A program made the translations under genes and the position numbers. The notes below the pieces were generated by a model. That model was not told where the DNA came from. It saw only the letters and a list, made by a program, of their open reading frames with translations, and made no database searches. A DNA stretch of 64,000 nt from Capnocytophaga sp. oral taxon 878 (GTDB taxonomy: Bacteria; Bacteroidota; Bacteroidia; Flavobacteriales; Flavobacteriaceae): positions 682,001-746,000 of the forward strand of contig NZ_CP027229.1 of NCBI RefSeq assembly GCF_002999135.1. Direction: 5' to 3'. Shown here one piece after another: positions 9,495-16,761 of the stretch; within the stretch, counting starts at the first letter, position 1, and every line of letters begins with the position of its first letter.

Positions 9495-10262
9495 ATGGAA
9501 AACTATCCACGATTTAGAACTGCAGTAGAACCTTTAAAGAAAAGAGTTCTTGAAATTGAACAGAGCATTTATCCTCGTAGACTTATTGAAGCAGGGGAAG
9601 AAAAAATGCTATACGGAACATTTGAGTCGGAATTTCGAAATTTCTATAAGTCTCAACGGAAACAAGGAAAATTTGTTACTAAAATAGAATTTTATAATTC
9701 TTTAATTGAAGAACTAAATGATATAGAATCTGGAGTTCTTAAATTTGAAAAAATATATGGGATAAGCAATAGCGCCTTATTAGACTATATTTTTAGTATC
9801 AAGCAATTTATAGAAGAGTTAATTCAGCAAGGTGGCAATAAACCTCAACCTGCCAAACGAAAGATAAACTCTAAACTTACCTATAAATGGTTGCTTAAAG
9901 AAGACAAAATATATGAATTAAAAAAACTTTTGATAGACTATGAACTAATAGATAGCATAGATTTTCAGAGTTTCAAAGCTATATTTTCTGAAACTCCAAT
10001 TACTCAAATTAAAAAAGCTATCACTTGGAAAAATGAAAATGTAACTCAACTTATTTACCTCATAATGCAACTAAAGAAGAGTAAAGTTATAGATTCAACT
10101 AAAACTAATTTTGATTATAAGCAACTTTACTCTTGTTTTGTGAAGAATAATGATGAAATTTTCACCGAAAAAGCTAAGTCTCTTAAAACAGATATTGAGA
10201 TAAAGATAAGTGCTGATTTCAAGTTGATTACAGAAGATATAGTAAATAAACTTACAAAGTAA
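9495..10262 (+). CDS. Hypothetical protein of the integrative element, 255 aa
   Basis: No function recognised. A helical N-terminal part (about 1-115) is joined by a Lys/Gln/Pro-rich linker to a C-terminal part with ITWKNENVTQLIYLI, a pattern I associate with small proteins beside integrases in Bacteroidetes phages and transposons (weak, from memory). It lies 6 nt after the integrase and is probably co-transcribed. A role in integration control is inference only. Confidence 0.6.
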   Translation: MENYPRFRTAVEPLKKRVLEIEQSIYPRRLIEAGEEKMLYGTFESEFRNFYKSQRKQGKFVTKIEFYNSLIEELNDIESGVLKFEKIYGISNSALLDYIFSIKQFIEELIQQGGNKPQPAKRKINSKLTYKWLLKEDKIYELKKLLIDYELIDSIDFQSFKAIFSETPITQIKKAITWKNENVTQLIYLIMQLKKSKVIDSTKTNFDYKQLYSCFVKNNDEIFTEKAKSLKTDIEIKISADFKLITEDIVNKLTK

Positions 10263-10263
10263 T

Positions 10264-10296
10264 TGTTTACCTTAATGTTTACCTTTCAAAAAGGTA
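10264..10296 (+). promoter_or_regulatory. Direct and inverted GTTTACCTT repeats, candidate operator or iterons
   Basis: TGTTTACCTT occurs at 10264-10273 and again at 10276-10285 with a 12-bp period, and a partial inverted copy (AAGGTA) follows at 10291-10296. It sits just upstream of the helix-turn-helix and Rep genes. Confidence 0.4.
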
Positions 10297-10321
10297 TTTA
10301 ATGATTCTTTCCCTTCCTTTC

Positions 10322-10329
10322 TAATTTTG
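10322..10329 (+). promoter_or_regulatory. -7 promoter element of the helix-turn-helix gene
   Basis: TAatTTTG, 23 nt before the ATG at 10353. It should drive the helix-turn-helix, Rep and terminase genes. Confidence 0.55.
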
Positions 10330-10352
10330 CGCCATAATTAAATGAATTAGTT

Positions 10353-10667
10353 ATGACAAATTTAGAATCAATGCAAAGCATAGAAGAGAGATTAGCGAAT
10401 ATTGAAAGAAAACTTGATATTCAAGCCCAAGAAGCTAAAAATATTCTAACTTTAGAAGAGGTGGCTGAATATACACATCTTTCTAAAAGTTATGTCTATA
10501 AACTTACAAGTAAAGGAGATATTCCTTATTATAAACCAAATGGAAAGCAACTATATTTCAAGAGAACCGAAATAGATGAATGGCTACTTACTAATAGGAA
10601 TAAGACTAATCAGGAAATAGAAAGGGAAATAGCTACAAAATCAGTTTTGGCACAAAAACGATTTTAA
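10353..10667 (+). CDS. Helix-turn-helix (excisionase/MerR-like) DNA-binding protein
   Basis: A 104-aa protein with a coiled N-terminus (about 1-30) and a helix-turn-helix of the HTH_17 type (about 32-82): LTLEEVAEYTHLSKSYVYKL followed by a YKPNGKQLYF wing and EIDEWL. These small proteins are common in Bacteroidetes mobile elements and act as excisionases or regulators. It is separated from the Rep-like gene by 2 nt, so it may also control replication of the element. Confidence 0.85.
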   Translation: MTNLESMQSIEERLANIERKLDIQAQEAKNILTLEEVAEYTHLSKSYVYKLTSKGDIPYYKPNGKQLYFKRTEIDEWLLTNRNKTNQEIEREIATKSVLAQKRF

Positions 10668-10669
10668 AA

Positions 10670-11548
10670 ATGATTGATTTTGTAGATATTGAAGCTCCTT
10701 TCTCTTATGAAATTTCTTCAGAATCGTATGAGCCTTTCTATTGGAAAGATTTGTGTTTTACACCGAAATTCAAGAAAGGCTTTTTAAATGGTTTTGAAAG
10801 TGAATTTAAAGGATTGAAAGTTATTCTGTATGAGGATAAAATACGGATTACAAATTCTTTGCATAAATTCTGCAAAGGAAATAACTATTCTGATTTCACC
10901 TTTTCTGAACTTACTGACAGTATCAATATAATAACTAAATATTTAGAGACAGAAGCAAGTCAATTTGTAATTAGGAAATTAGAATATGGCTTCAATATAA
11001 CTACCCACAAACCAGCAAAAGAATACCTCAACTTATTTGCTGAATATCACAATCGAGAATTTGAAAAAATGAAACATAAGCATATTTTCTATGGAAGAAA
11101 ATGTGTGATGAGTGAGTATGCTTTAAAAGTTTATGATAAATTCCAACAGGTTAAGATAATGAATAATGTCTTAATCCCAGAAAATACACTTAGAGTTGAA
11201 TTTTGTTATAATCAGAAAAGAAAGTTGCCTAAAACAATAAGAACTCTCTCTGATTTAGCTGATAATAACAAAATCAGGGATTTGTATAAAGATTTGAAAG
11301 ATAGCTTCTCAAAGGTTACCTTTAGTGAAGAAGTAGATTTTAGTTCAATGTCTGATGAAGATAGAATGCTTTTTTATGCTTCCTTACATCCTGATTTTAT
11401 AAAAGTTGAAGAAAAGCTAAATAAAAGCAATACAAAAATAATAAAGTCAAAAATAAGGCAACTAAAGGAAAAATATCTTAGCAATAAGTTTAAGAAGAAT
11501 TTTGTTAATTTATTGGATAACAAGTATATAGAACTTTATTGCTTATAA
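10670..11548 (+). CDS. Putative gpII/CRI-like phage replication initiation protein
   Basis: 292 aa. The order of motifs resembles Bacteroidetes relatives of filamentous-phage gene II replication proteins: a FKGLKVILYEDKI strand region, LEYGFNI (about residue 105), then ALKVYDKFQQ with a candidate Tyr, followed by NTLRVEF and a TIRTLSDL segment. If correct it would nick and start rolling-circle replication of the excised element. I recognise the family from pattern only, so a profile search is needed. It is the second gene of the helix-turn-helix/Rep/terminase run. Confidence 0.5.
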   Translation: MIDFVDIEAPFSYEISSESYEPFYWKDLCFTPKFKKGFLNGFESEFKGLKVILYEDKIRITNSLHKFCKGNNYSDFTFSELTDSINIITKYLETEASQFVIRKLEYGFNITTHKPAKEYLNLFAEYHNREFEKMKHKHIFYGRKCVMSEYALKVYDKFQQVKIMNNVLIPENTLRVEFCYNQKRKLPKTIRTLSDLADNNKIRDLYKDLKDSFSKVTFSEEVDFSSMSDEDRMLFYASLHPDFIKVEEKLNKSNTKIIKSKIRQLKEKYLSNKFKKNFVNLLDNKYIELYCL

Positions 11549-11597
11549 GTTATCAAACTTGTAATATAGTAGGAAGATTATAAAAAATAGAAGAAAT

Positions 11598-11972
11598 ATG
11601 GGTATGCCAAAATCAGACAAGAACACAATAGAAAGGCGGATAAAGTCCATATCCTCAATGCTCATTAATGGTAATAACAGAGAATTTATAGTTCTATATT
11701 GTTCTGAAAATTGGAATATAGGAGAAAGGCAAGCAGATAAGTATATCAGCAAGGCAAGAACTCTCATAGAGCAATCAGTAAAGAAGCAAGTAGCTTATGA
11801 TTATGCTAAAGCAGTTAGAAGATATGAAGAGCTATACAGATTGAGCATAGAGAAAAAGGACTACAAAACCGCCTTGTCAGTGAATAAAGAATTAACTACC
11901 CTACAAGGGCTATTTAAAATAGAAGTAGAACATTCAGGTAATATAGAGTTTATCTGTAATATACCTGATTAA
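11598..11972 (+). CDS. Putative phage terminase small subunit
   Basis: A 124-aa helical protein, with an N-terminal region like the helix-turn-helix of small terminases (about 8-45: IERRIKSISSMLINGNN and WNIGERQADKYI) and a C-terminal oligomerisation-like helix. Its place 11 nt before a clear large terminase supports the call. Small terminases recognise the packaging site on phage DNA. It could instead be an unrelated DNA-binding protein. Confidence 0.65.
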   Translation: MGMPKSDKNTIERRIKSISSMLINGNNREFIVLYCSENWNIGERQADKYISKARTLIEQSVKKQVAYDYAKAVRRYEELYRLSIEKKDYKTALSVNKELTTLQGLFKIEVEHSGNIEFICNIPD

Positions 11973-11983
11973 AATTAATCGTT

Positions 11984-13303
11984 ATGAGAATAGACTTTTC
12001 ACTTTATTATCAGCCTAAACCTAAGCAACTAATTGCTCATAAATGCAGAGCAAAGTATATGCTCTTTGGAGGGGCTTTAGGTGGTGGAAAAAGCTATTTC
12101 CTTTGTGCAGAGGCTATCAAAAATGCGATGAAATTCAAAGGTAACCGATTAGTACTTGTGAGAAAGGAACTCTCTGTTCTCCGTAGGACTACATTGGTTA
12201 CCTTCTTTTCTATCTGCCCAAAGGAAATTATTAGGAGCTTTAATCAAACGAGCTTAGAAGTAACCTTCATCAATGATTCAAAGTTGCTGTTTCTTGATGC
12301 CAATATAGCCAAAGACCCAATGCTTCAAAAGATAAAAGGTTTAGAGATAGGTTGGTTTGGGATTGATGAAGCTAATGAAGTATCCGTTGAGGTGTATAAT
12401 ATGCTCAAAACTCGTTTGCGTTGGGTGCTGCCCAACAAGCAAAAACCTCGCTATGAAGGGCGATTGACCAGCAATCCTGAACCTTGTTGGCTTATTTCTA
12501 CTTTCATTCAATCTACCAATCCTGATGAGGTATATATCCAAAGTTTAACTACAGATAACTATGATGAAAACAGTGAGTATGTTATCACTCTAAAGGAAGC
12601 CTTTAAGGATAATCCTAAGTTTTTGAGGAAGTATCTTTATGCTGATTGGAGTGCTTTAGATATGATTAATCAGCTTATTCCAAGTGAAGTAATCATAAGT
12701 AGTGCTGAACGGATAGAAAATGGTTTAGAAGTTACTTCTATGGGGATTGATGTGGCAAGGTATGGAGATGATAAGACCGTCTTCACAATTCTTAAAAACG
12801 GTAATATTGAGCTAATAGAGAGCTATGAACAGACTTCTATAACAGAGATAGTAACACGAACCATACAGCTTATTCACGACTACAATATAGACCCCAATTA
12901 TGTAGGAATAGATAGCGTGGGAGTGGGTGCTGGTGTAGTTGATAATTTAAAGTCAGCAGGCTATGATGTGATTGAATTACAGGGCGGTTCAAAGCCTGAA
13001 GAAAGCCAATATGAAGAAGCCTTTTTACCTTTTAATTTGCGCTCACAAATGTACTATGAATTGCGAAGAGATATGATGAACGGACAAATAGGTAACCTCA
13101 CTGATGAAACTCTAAAGTTAGAATTGCAGTCTATTCAGTATGAAATCTATTCAGATAAGAAAGTGAAGATTATCAGCAAAGAAGCTATTAAAAAACTCTT
13201 AGGTAGAAGCCCTGATTATGCAGATAGTTTAGTATATGCAAATTGGGTAAAGACTTATAGAGGAGGAATTAAATGGTATATGGCTATTAGTGGGGGGCTT
13301 TAG
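11984..13303 (+). CDS. Phage terminase large subunit
   Basis: 439 aa with both terminase activities. The ATPase has Walker A GALGGGKS (30-37), the Walker B-like WFGIDEANEV (about 122-131) and a coupling segment near LTSNPEP. The RNase H-like nuclease has GIDVARYGDDKT (about 251), GIDSVGVGAG (about 306) and SPDYADSLVYA (about 415) with the metal-binding Asp residues. It is a full-length member of the PBSX/Terminase_6 type. There is no portal, protease, capsid or tail gene in the window, so packaging, if it happens, would need a helper phage. Confidence 0.9.
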   Translation: MRIDFSLYYQPKPKQLIAHKCRAKYMLFGGALGGGKSYFLCAEAIKNAMKFKGNRLVLVRKELSVLRRTTLVTFFSICPKEIIRSFNQTSLEVTFINDSKLLFLDANIAKDPMLQKIKGLEIGWFGIDEANEVSVEVYNMLKTRLRWVLPNKQKPRYEGRLTSNPEPCWLISTFIQSTNPDEVYIQSLTTDNYDENSEYVITLKEAFKDNPKFLRKYLYADWSALDMINQLIPSEVIISSAERIENGLEVTSMGIDVARYGDDKTVFTILKNGNIELIESYEQTSITEIVTRTIQLIHDYNIDPNYVGIDSVGVGAGVVDNLKSAGYDVIELQGGSKPEESQYEEAFLPFNLRSQMYYELRRDMMNGQIGNLTDETLKLELQSIQYEIYSDKKVKIISKEAIKKLLGRSPDYADSLVYANWVKTYRGGIKWYMAISGGL

Positions 13304-13379
13304 TTTTCTTTATTTATTAGATGAGCGAACCTTCAGCGAAGGATAATCGAAGAATAAAAAAATTACAGCTGTTAAAAAT
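13304..13379. other. Intergenic stretch after the large terminase
   Basis: The 402-nt gap before the lipoprotein gene begins with A/T-rich sequence carrying a two-unit relative of the 11-bp repeat (13321-13342, minus orientation, also able to fold as CCTTC-agc-GAAGG). The rest of the gap is taken up by a promoter and a structured RNA, listed separately. Confidence 0.5.
13321..13342 (-). repeat. Two-unit relative of the 11-bp TTCG repeat
   Basis: On the minus strand two consecutive 11-mers, CCTTCGCTGAA and GGTTCGCTCAT, follow the pattern NNTTCGYTNAN of the larger arrays near 27705, 45401 and 51885. Confidence 0.45.
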
Positions 13380-13410
13380 TTTGTAATATCACAAAATAAT
13401 ACTACTTTTG
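13380..13410 (+). promoter_or_regulatory. Promoter of the structured RNA / lipoprotein leader
   Basis: TTTG at 13380-13383, 19-nt spacer, TActTTTG at 13403-13410: a near-consensus Bacteroidetes promoter. Transcription should start near 13417, about 290 nt before the lipoprotein ATG. Confidence 0.65.
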
Positions 13411-13416
13411 TCCCAT

Positions 13417-13647
13417 CATTCTTAAAAAGAAAGTATATAGAACAGAAAAATTATTTTTTAACATAAAGACATATTAGCGTTTAGCTTTTATTTTGTTAGT
13501 TTCAAAATCGCCAAATTTTTAAACACTCTACAAAATAATAAGTGAGAACGCTCACGCTTCGGCGTGGGCTGTACTTATTAGAGTGTGGGTGTTTGGCGAT
13601 ACCTGAAACAAATAAGATTAAGTTATACAGTCCCACGCTTTTTTTTT
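13417..13647 (+). ncRNA. Structured RNA of unknown family (small RNA or attenuator leader)
   Basis: A long nested hairpin: GTTTCA/TGAAAC (13499-13504 with 13604-13609), TCGCCAAA/TTTGGCGA (13508-13515 with 13592-13599), ACACTCT/AGAGTGT (13523-13529 with 13580-13586), AATAAGT/ACTTATT (13537-13543 with 13573-13579), and an 8-bp tip GCTCACGC/GCGTGGGC (13550-13557 with 13562-13569) closed by a UUCG tetraloop. Downstream, ACAGTCCCACGC (13627-13638) followed by nine Ts can pair instead with 13562-13572 (11 bp, one bulge). This would form a terminator that excludes the tip hairpin. It could be a riboswitch-like leader, a stand-alone small RNA, or a DNA structure used in replication or packaging. Confidence 0.6.
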
Positions 13648-13705
13648 CATATTATTAATCGCTTTTAGGGGCTGAAAAGCATTCAAAAACTATCTTTTTT
13701 AGCTT

Positions 13706-14848
13706 ATGAAAGCATTAAAAATCTTCTTGACTTTGTTCTGTATGGGAGTCATTGTGAGCTGTTCTAAAGATGAACCTGCTCCAGTTCCAACAAAAGAACA
13801 ACCTACACCTCAACAAACTAATTTTCCTACAGTTAAAAACTTCTCTGCACAAGAGGTTATTGTAGGAGATATTATTACCATTGAAGGAGAGAATTTTATT
13901 CCTTCACAAACCTACACAATTACTTTTAATGGAGTAAAAGGGACTATCAAAGAAGTAACCTCCAACCATCTAAAAGTAGAAATTCCTGAAGAGGCTACAT
14001 CTGGAGAAGTTATTCTATCTTCCAATGAAACTTCTAAGAGTATAGGTCGCCTAACTATTCTTCCTAAACCAAGTGTTTTGTATGCTTATGTAGCCTATAG
14101 TAAAATTGTAAAATTAGACCTTCAAACAGGTAAAGAATTAGAAACCGTTGCTGAAATAGGTAAGGAATACTTAGGAAGCGGTATTTACTACTTAAACAGT
14201 ACTAATGAAATTGTAGGCATACAATCAGGAAATTCAGGACATTATTTATTCAAACTTAATGTAACTACAAAAGAAATTGTAAGGTTACCTTGTAATCTTT
14301 ATGAGAAGCTCATAATAGCTAATAATGAGCCGTATGCTTATGATAGGGGTAATCATAAAATTGTAAAATTAGACCTTCAAACAGGTAAAGAGATAGAAAC
14401 TATTGCTGAGGTAGGGAATGATTATTTAAGTCATATTCGCTTCTCTAAAAGTACCAATGAGATTATTGGAGAACAAACAAAATATAATGCTGAAACATCA
14501 GAGAGAAAGAATAGTCTGTTCAAACTTAATTTGACAACAAAACAGATTGTAAAAGCACCCTTTAATGGATATGAAAGACTTGTAATAGCTAATGATGAGT
14601 TGTATGCTTTTGATTGGGGTAATCGTAAAATCGTAAAATTAGATCTATCAACAGGCAAAGAATTAGAGACTATCGTAGAAACAGGAAAAGGGTATTTAGA
14701 CCATATTCAGTTCTCTAAGAGCACCAACGAGATTATTGGGATACAATCAGGTACTGAAGAAATATTTTTTAAGCTCAAGTTGAAAACCAAACGAATAACA
14801 AGAACTCCCACTAAAAACTATGAGAACCTTATAATAGCAAATTATTAA
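13706..14848 (+). CDS. IPT/TIG-domain lipoprotein with three propeller-like repeats
   Basis: Signal peptide with a lipobox ending VSC (Cys19) followed by a Pro/Thr/Gln-rich linker. An IPT/TIG immunoglobulin-like domain spans about 40-118. Then come three repeats that begin KIVKLDL-TGKE-ET at about residues 133, 218 and 308 and end with LIIANxxxYAxDxGN, resembling beta-propeller blades. The DNA repeats as well, so the array grew by duplication. It is probably a surface or periplasmic binding lipoprotein. It follows the structured RNA by about 60 nt. Function unknown. Confidence 0.75.
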   Translation: MKALKIFLTLFCMGVIVSCSKDEPAPVPTKEQPTPQQTNFPTVKNFSAQEVIVGDIITIEGENFIPSQTYTITFNGVKGTIKEVTSNHLKVEIPEEATSGEVILSSNETSKSIGRLTILPKPSVLYAYVAYSKIVKLDLQTGKELETVAEIGKEYLGSGIYYLNSTNEIVGIQSGNSGHYLFKLNVTTKEIVRLPCNLYEKLIIANNEPYAYDRGNHKIVKLDLQTGKEIETIAEVGNDYLSHIRFSKSTNEIIGEQTKYNAETSERKNSLFKLNLTTKQIVKAPFNGYERLVIANDELYAFDWGNRKIVKLDLSTGKELETIVETGKGYLDHIQFSKSTNEIIGIQSGTEEIFFKLKLKTKRITRTPTKNYENLIIANY

Positions 14849-14868
14849 TCTTAAATACAATTCATTTT

Positions 14869-15621
14869 ATGAAAGTAGCAAAATATATTTTAGGAATATT
14901 ATTGATAATAACAGGTTTAGGTGTTATTACTCAAAAAAGCATTATAGCAGGAATTGCTTTTGTAATTCTTGGGGTTGTTCTTTTACCTACAGTTTCTGAT
15001 AAACTCAAGGAAAATGTGAGTTTTTGGCAAAACAAAATAGTTAGGTATGTTTCTTATATTGTACTATTTACAATAGCAGGAGCTACTGTCCCTAAATCTG
15101 CTGAAACATCTTCTTCAAAAGAAGAAAACAAACCTAAAATTGTCATCAAGACAGAAGAAAATACAACAGAGCAAGAACCAGCAACTGCTCAAAAAGAAGA
15201 ACCTCTAATAAAGTATGAAATTCAAGAAGATTTGACTACTGTTATTCATTATGACAAAGCTCCTTCTTACTTCGTTTTGATAGACAAAGTCAATCTGAAA
15301 AATGATAGTTTTGTAACTGAAATAGAAAGAGTTATAAATAAGATTGTTTCAGAAAAAGGAGGAAAAATTACTATTGATTTTTTTGACAATAAAAAAGCAT
15401 TAGAGCTTTATTACAATAGTAATTATGGAATAAATATAGGAGAGTTATTAAATAAGTCGGAAAATAACTTATTAGCTCAACATAGTATAGCATCTTTTTC
15501 AGGAGAAAATAGTGCAGATATGCATTATAATACGTTGTATATCTTTCCTGCTGCTTCTAAAGACAATCCTAATGTAGGAAAGTATGTTAAAACAAAAGAG
15601 TTCAATCCTAATGTAAAATAA
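14869..15621 (+). CDS. Membrane-anchored hypothetical protein, 250 aa
   Basis: No recognised function. Two to three hydrophobic helices occupy the first 75 residues, followed by a Lys/Glu/Thr-rich linker (about 78-115) and a soluble C-terminal domain (about 118-250). It lies 20 nt after the lipoprotein and one nt before the DUF4236 gene, so the three are likely one transcript. Confidence 0.65.
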   Translation: MKVAKYILGILLIITGLGVITQKSIIAGIAFVILGVVLLPTVSDKLKENVSFWQNKIVRYVSYIVLFTIAGATVPKSAETSSSKEENKPKIVIKTEENTTEQEPATAQKEEPLIKYEIQEDLTTVIHYDKAPSYFVLIDKVNLKNDSFVTEIERVINKIVSEKGGKITIDFFDNKKALELYYNSNYGINIGELLNKSENNLLAQHSIASFSGENSADMHYNTLYIFPAASKDNPNVGKYVKTKEFNPNVK

Positions 15622-15622
15622 T

Positions 15623-16687
15623 ATGGGGTTTCGTTTTCGTAGAAGTCAATCATTCGGAGCTTTCAGACTCAATTTTAGCACATCAGGAGTTGGAATGAGT
15701 GTAGGAGCTGGCGGTTTCAGATTGGGACTAAGTAGCAATGGACAGCTATATAACACTATCAATATTCCTAATACAGGGCTTACTTATCACTCTAACCTAT
15801 TAAGAAGTAGAAACACATCGCAATCGTCAAACTCCTATCAGCAAGGAATAAACCTATTAGGCTTTTCTATTGATGAAAACAAGTATGGTAATAGCGATGG
15901 TTGTTTGACCTTTCTCCTTTAGTTTATAGCTATCTGTTTGATTCCTTTTGTAATAGGAGTGATAATGATTTTCTTCTTAGTTAGAAGGTCTCGTTCTCCT
16001 AAGAAGGTTGTGAAAGCTCATCTTGAAACGGCTATTTCTAATTTTTATAAGGGAGATTTTGAAGGAGCTGTTGCTACATTAGATACCGCTCTCTATAAAG
16101 TACCTTTAAGTCCGTATGAATCTGATATAGTAGATTTGAAAGGAGTTTGTTTGTATTATTTAGGGCGGTATGCAGAGTCAAGCGATTGCTTTGGTAAGGC
16201 TTTGAGGTTAAATCCAAGTTCTGAAAGGCTAAAGCTCCTTTATGTAGAAACGCTTATTCTGAAGGATGATAAGACTGATTGTCCTAAAATCATTGAGCTA
16301 TACGAAGATTTGCTTTCTCGCAAATATGATGAAAGACAAGTACTATTGACAGGGAATTGTTACTACCTTTGTGAGAACTATGATAAGGCAATTTCGTACT
16401 TTCAGAAGATACCTAAAAACAGTGATTTATTCCTAAAAGCATTGCAAGGTATAGCTAATAGTTTCATAGGTAAGAATCAAATAGATTTAGCTATAGAACC
16501 CCTTAAAAAAGCACCTTTGCGTACTTCTAATCCTGATGATGATTTGATAGACATTATGTTTCTATTAGGCAATCTCTATGAAGAAAAAGGAGAGAAGGAG
16601 CAGGCAAAGCAACTCTATCAAAAAGTCTATACACACAGCATAGAGTATAAGGATGTAGCACAACGGTTACAAGAGTTAGACACTTAG
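15623..16687 (+). pseudogene. DUF4236-TM-TPR protein interrupted by one in-frame TAG
   Basis: Residues 1-60 match DUF4236 (MGFRFRRS..., SGVGMSVGAGG). A TAG at 15920-15922 ends this part after 99 codons. The same frame then continues without break as FIAICLIPFVIGVIMIFFLV and an Arg-rich stop-transfer stretch, followed by about 225 residues with tetratricopeptide-like repeats (two or three visible, e.g. CLYYLGRYAESSDCFGKALRLNP). The TAG sits inside what would be a single membrane helix (CLTFLL-stop-FIAIC), so this looks like one gene of about 354 codons with a nonsense mutation. Alternatives are independent translation of the TPR part from a GTG/ATG at 15959 or 15965, or amber readthrough. Function unknown. 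Confidence 0.75.
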
Positions 16688-16691
16688 AACA

Positions 16692-16720
16692 AAAGGCAAG
16701 CTGAAAGGCTTGCTTTTTTG
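16692..16720 (+). terminator. Intrinsic terminator before the defence-like operon
   Basis: AAGGCAAGC and GGCTTGC form a GC-rich stem followed by TTTTTT. It separates the TPR gene from the next promoter. Confidence 0.75.
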
Positions 16721-16732
16721 TTGAATAATAAC

Positions 16733-16740
16733 TACTTTTG
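16733..16740 (+). promoter_or_regulatory. -7 promoter element of the five-gene ATPase/HNH/SIR2 operon
   Basis: TActTTTG, 21 nt before the ATG at 16762. No other promoter of this type is seen inside the operon. Confidence 0.65.
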
Positions 16741-16761
16741 TCAAAATTTTTTGCAAATGAA

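Noticed and set aside
16738..16761. TTG as start of the first ATPase (and likewise TTG starts at 6709 minus, 33543, 45236 minus)
   Set aside because: In each case the TTG is the last three bases of the TAnnTTTG promoter box; an ATG 15-30 nt further on gives the expected N-terminus.
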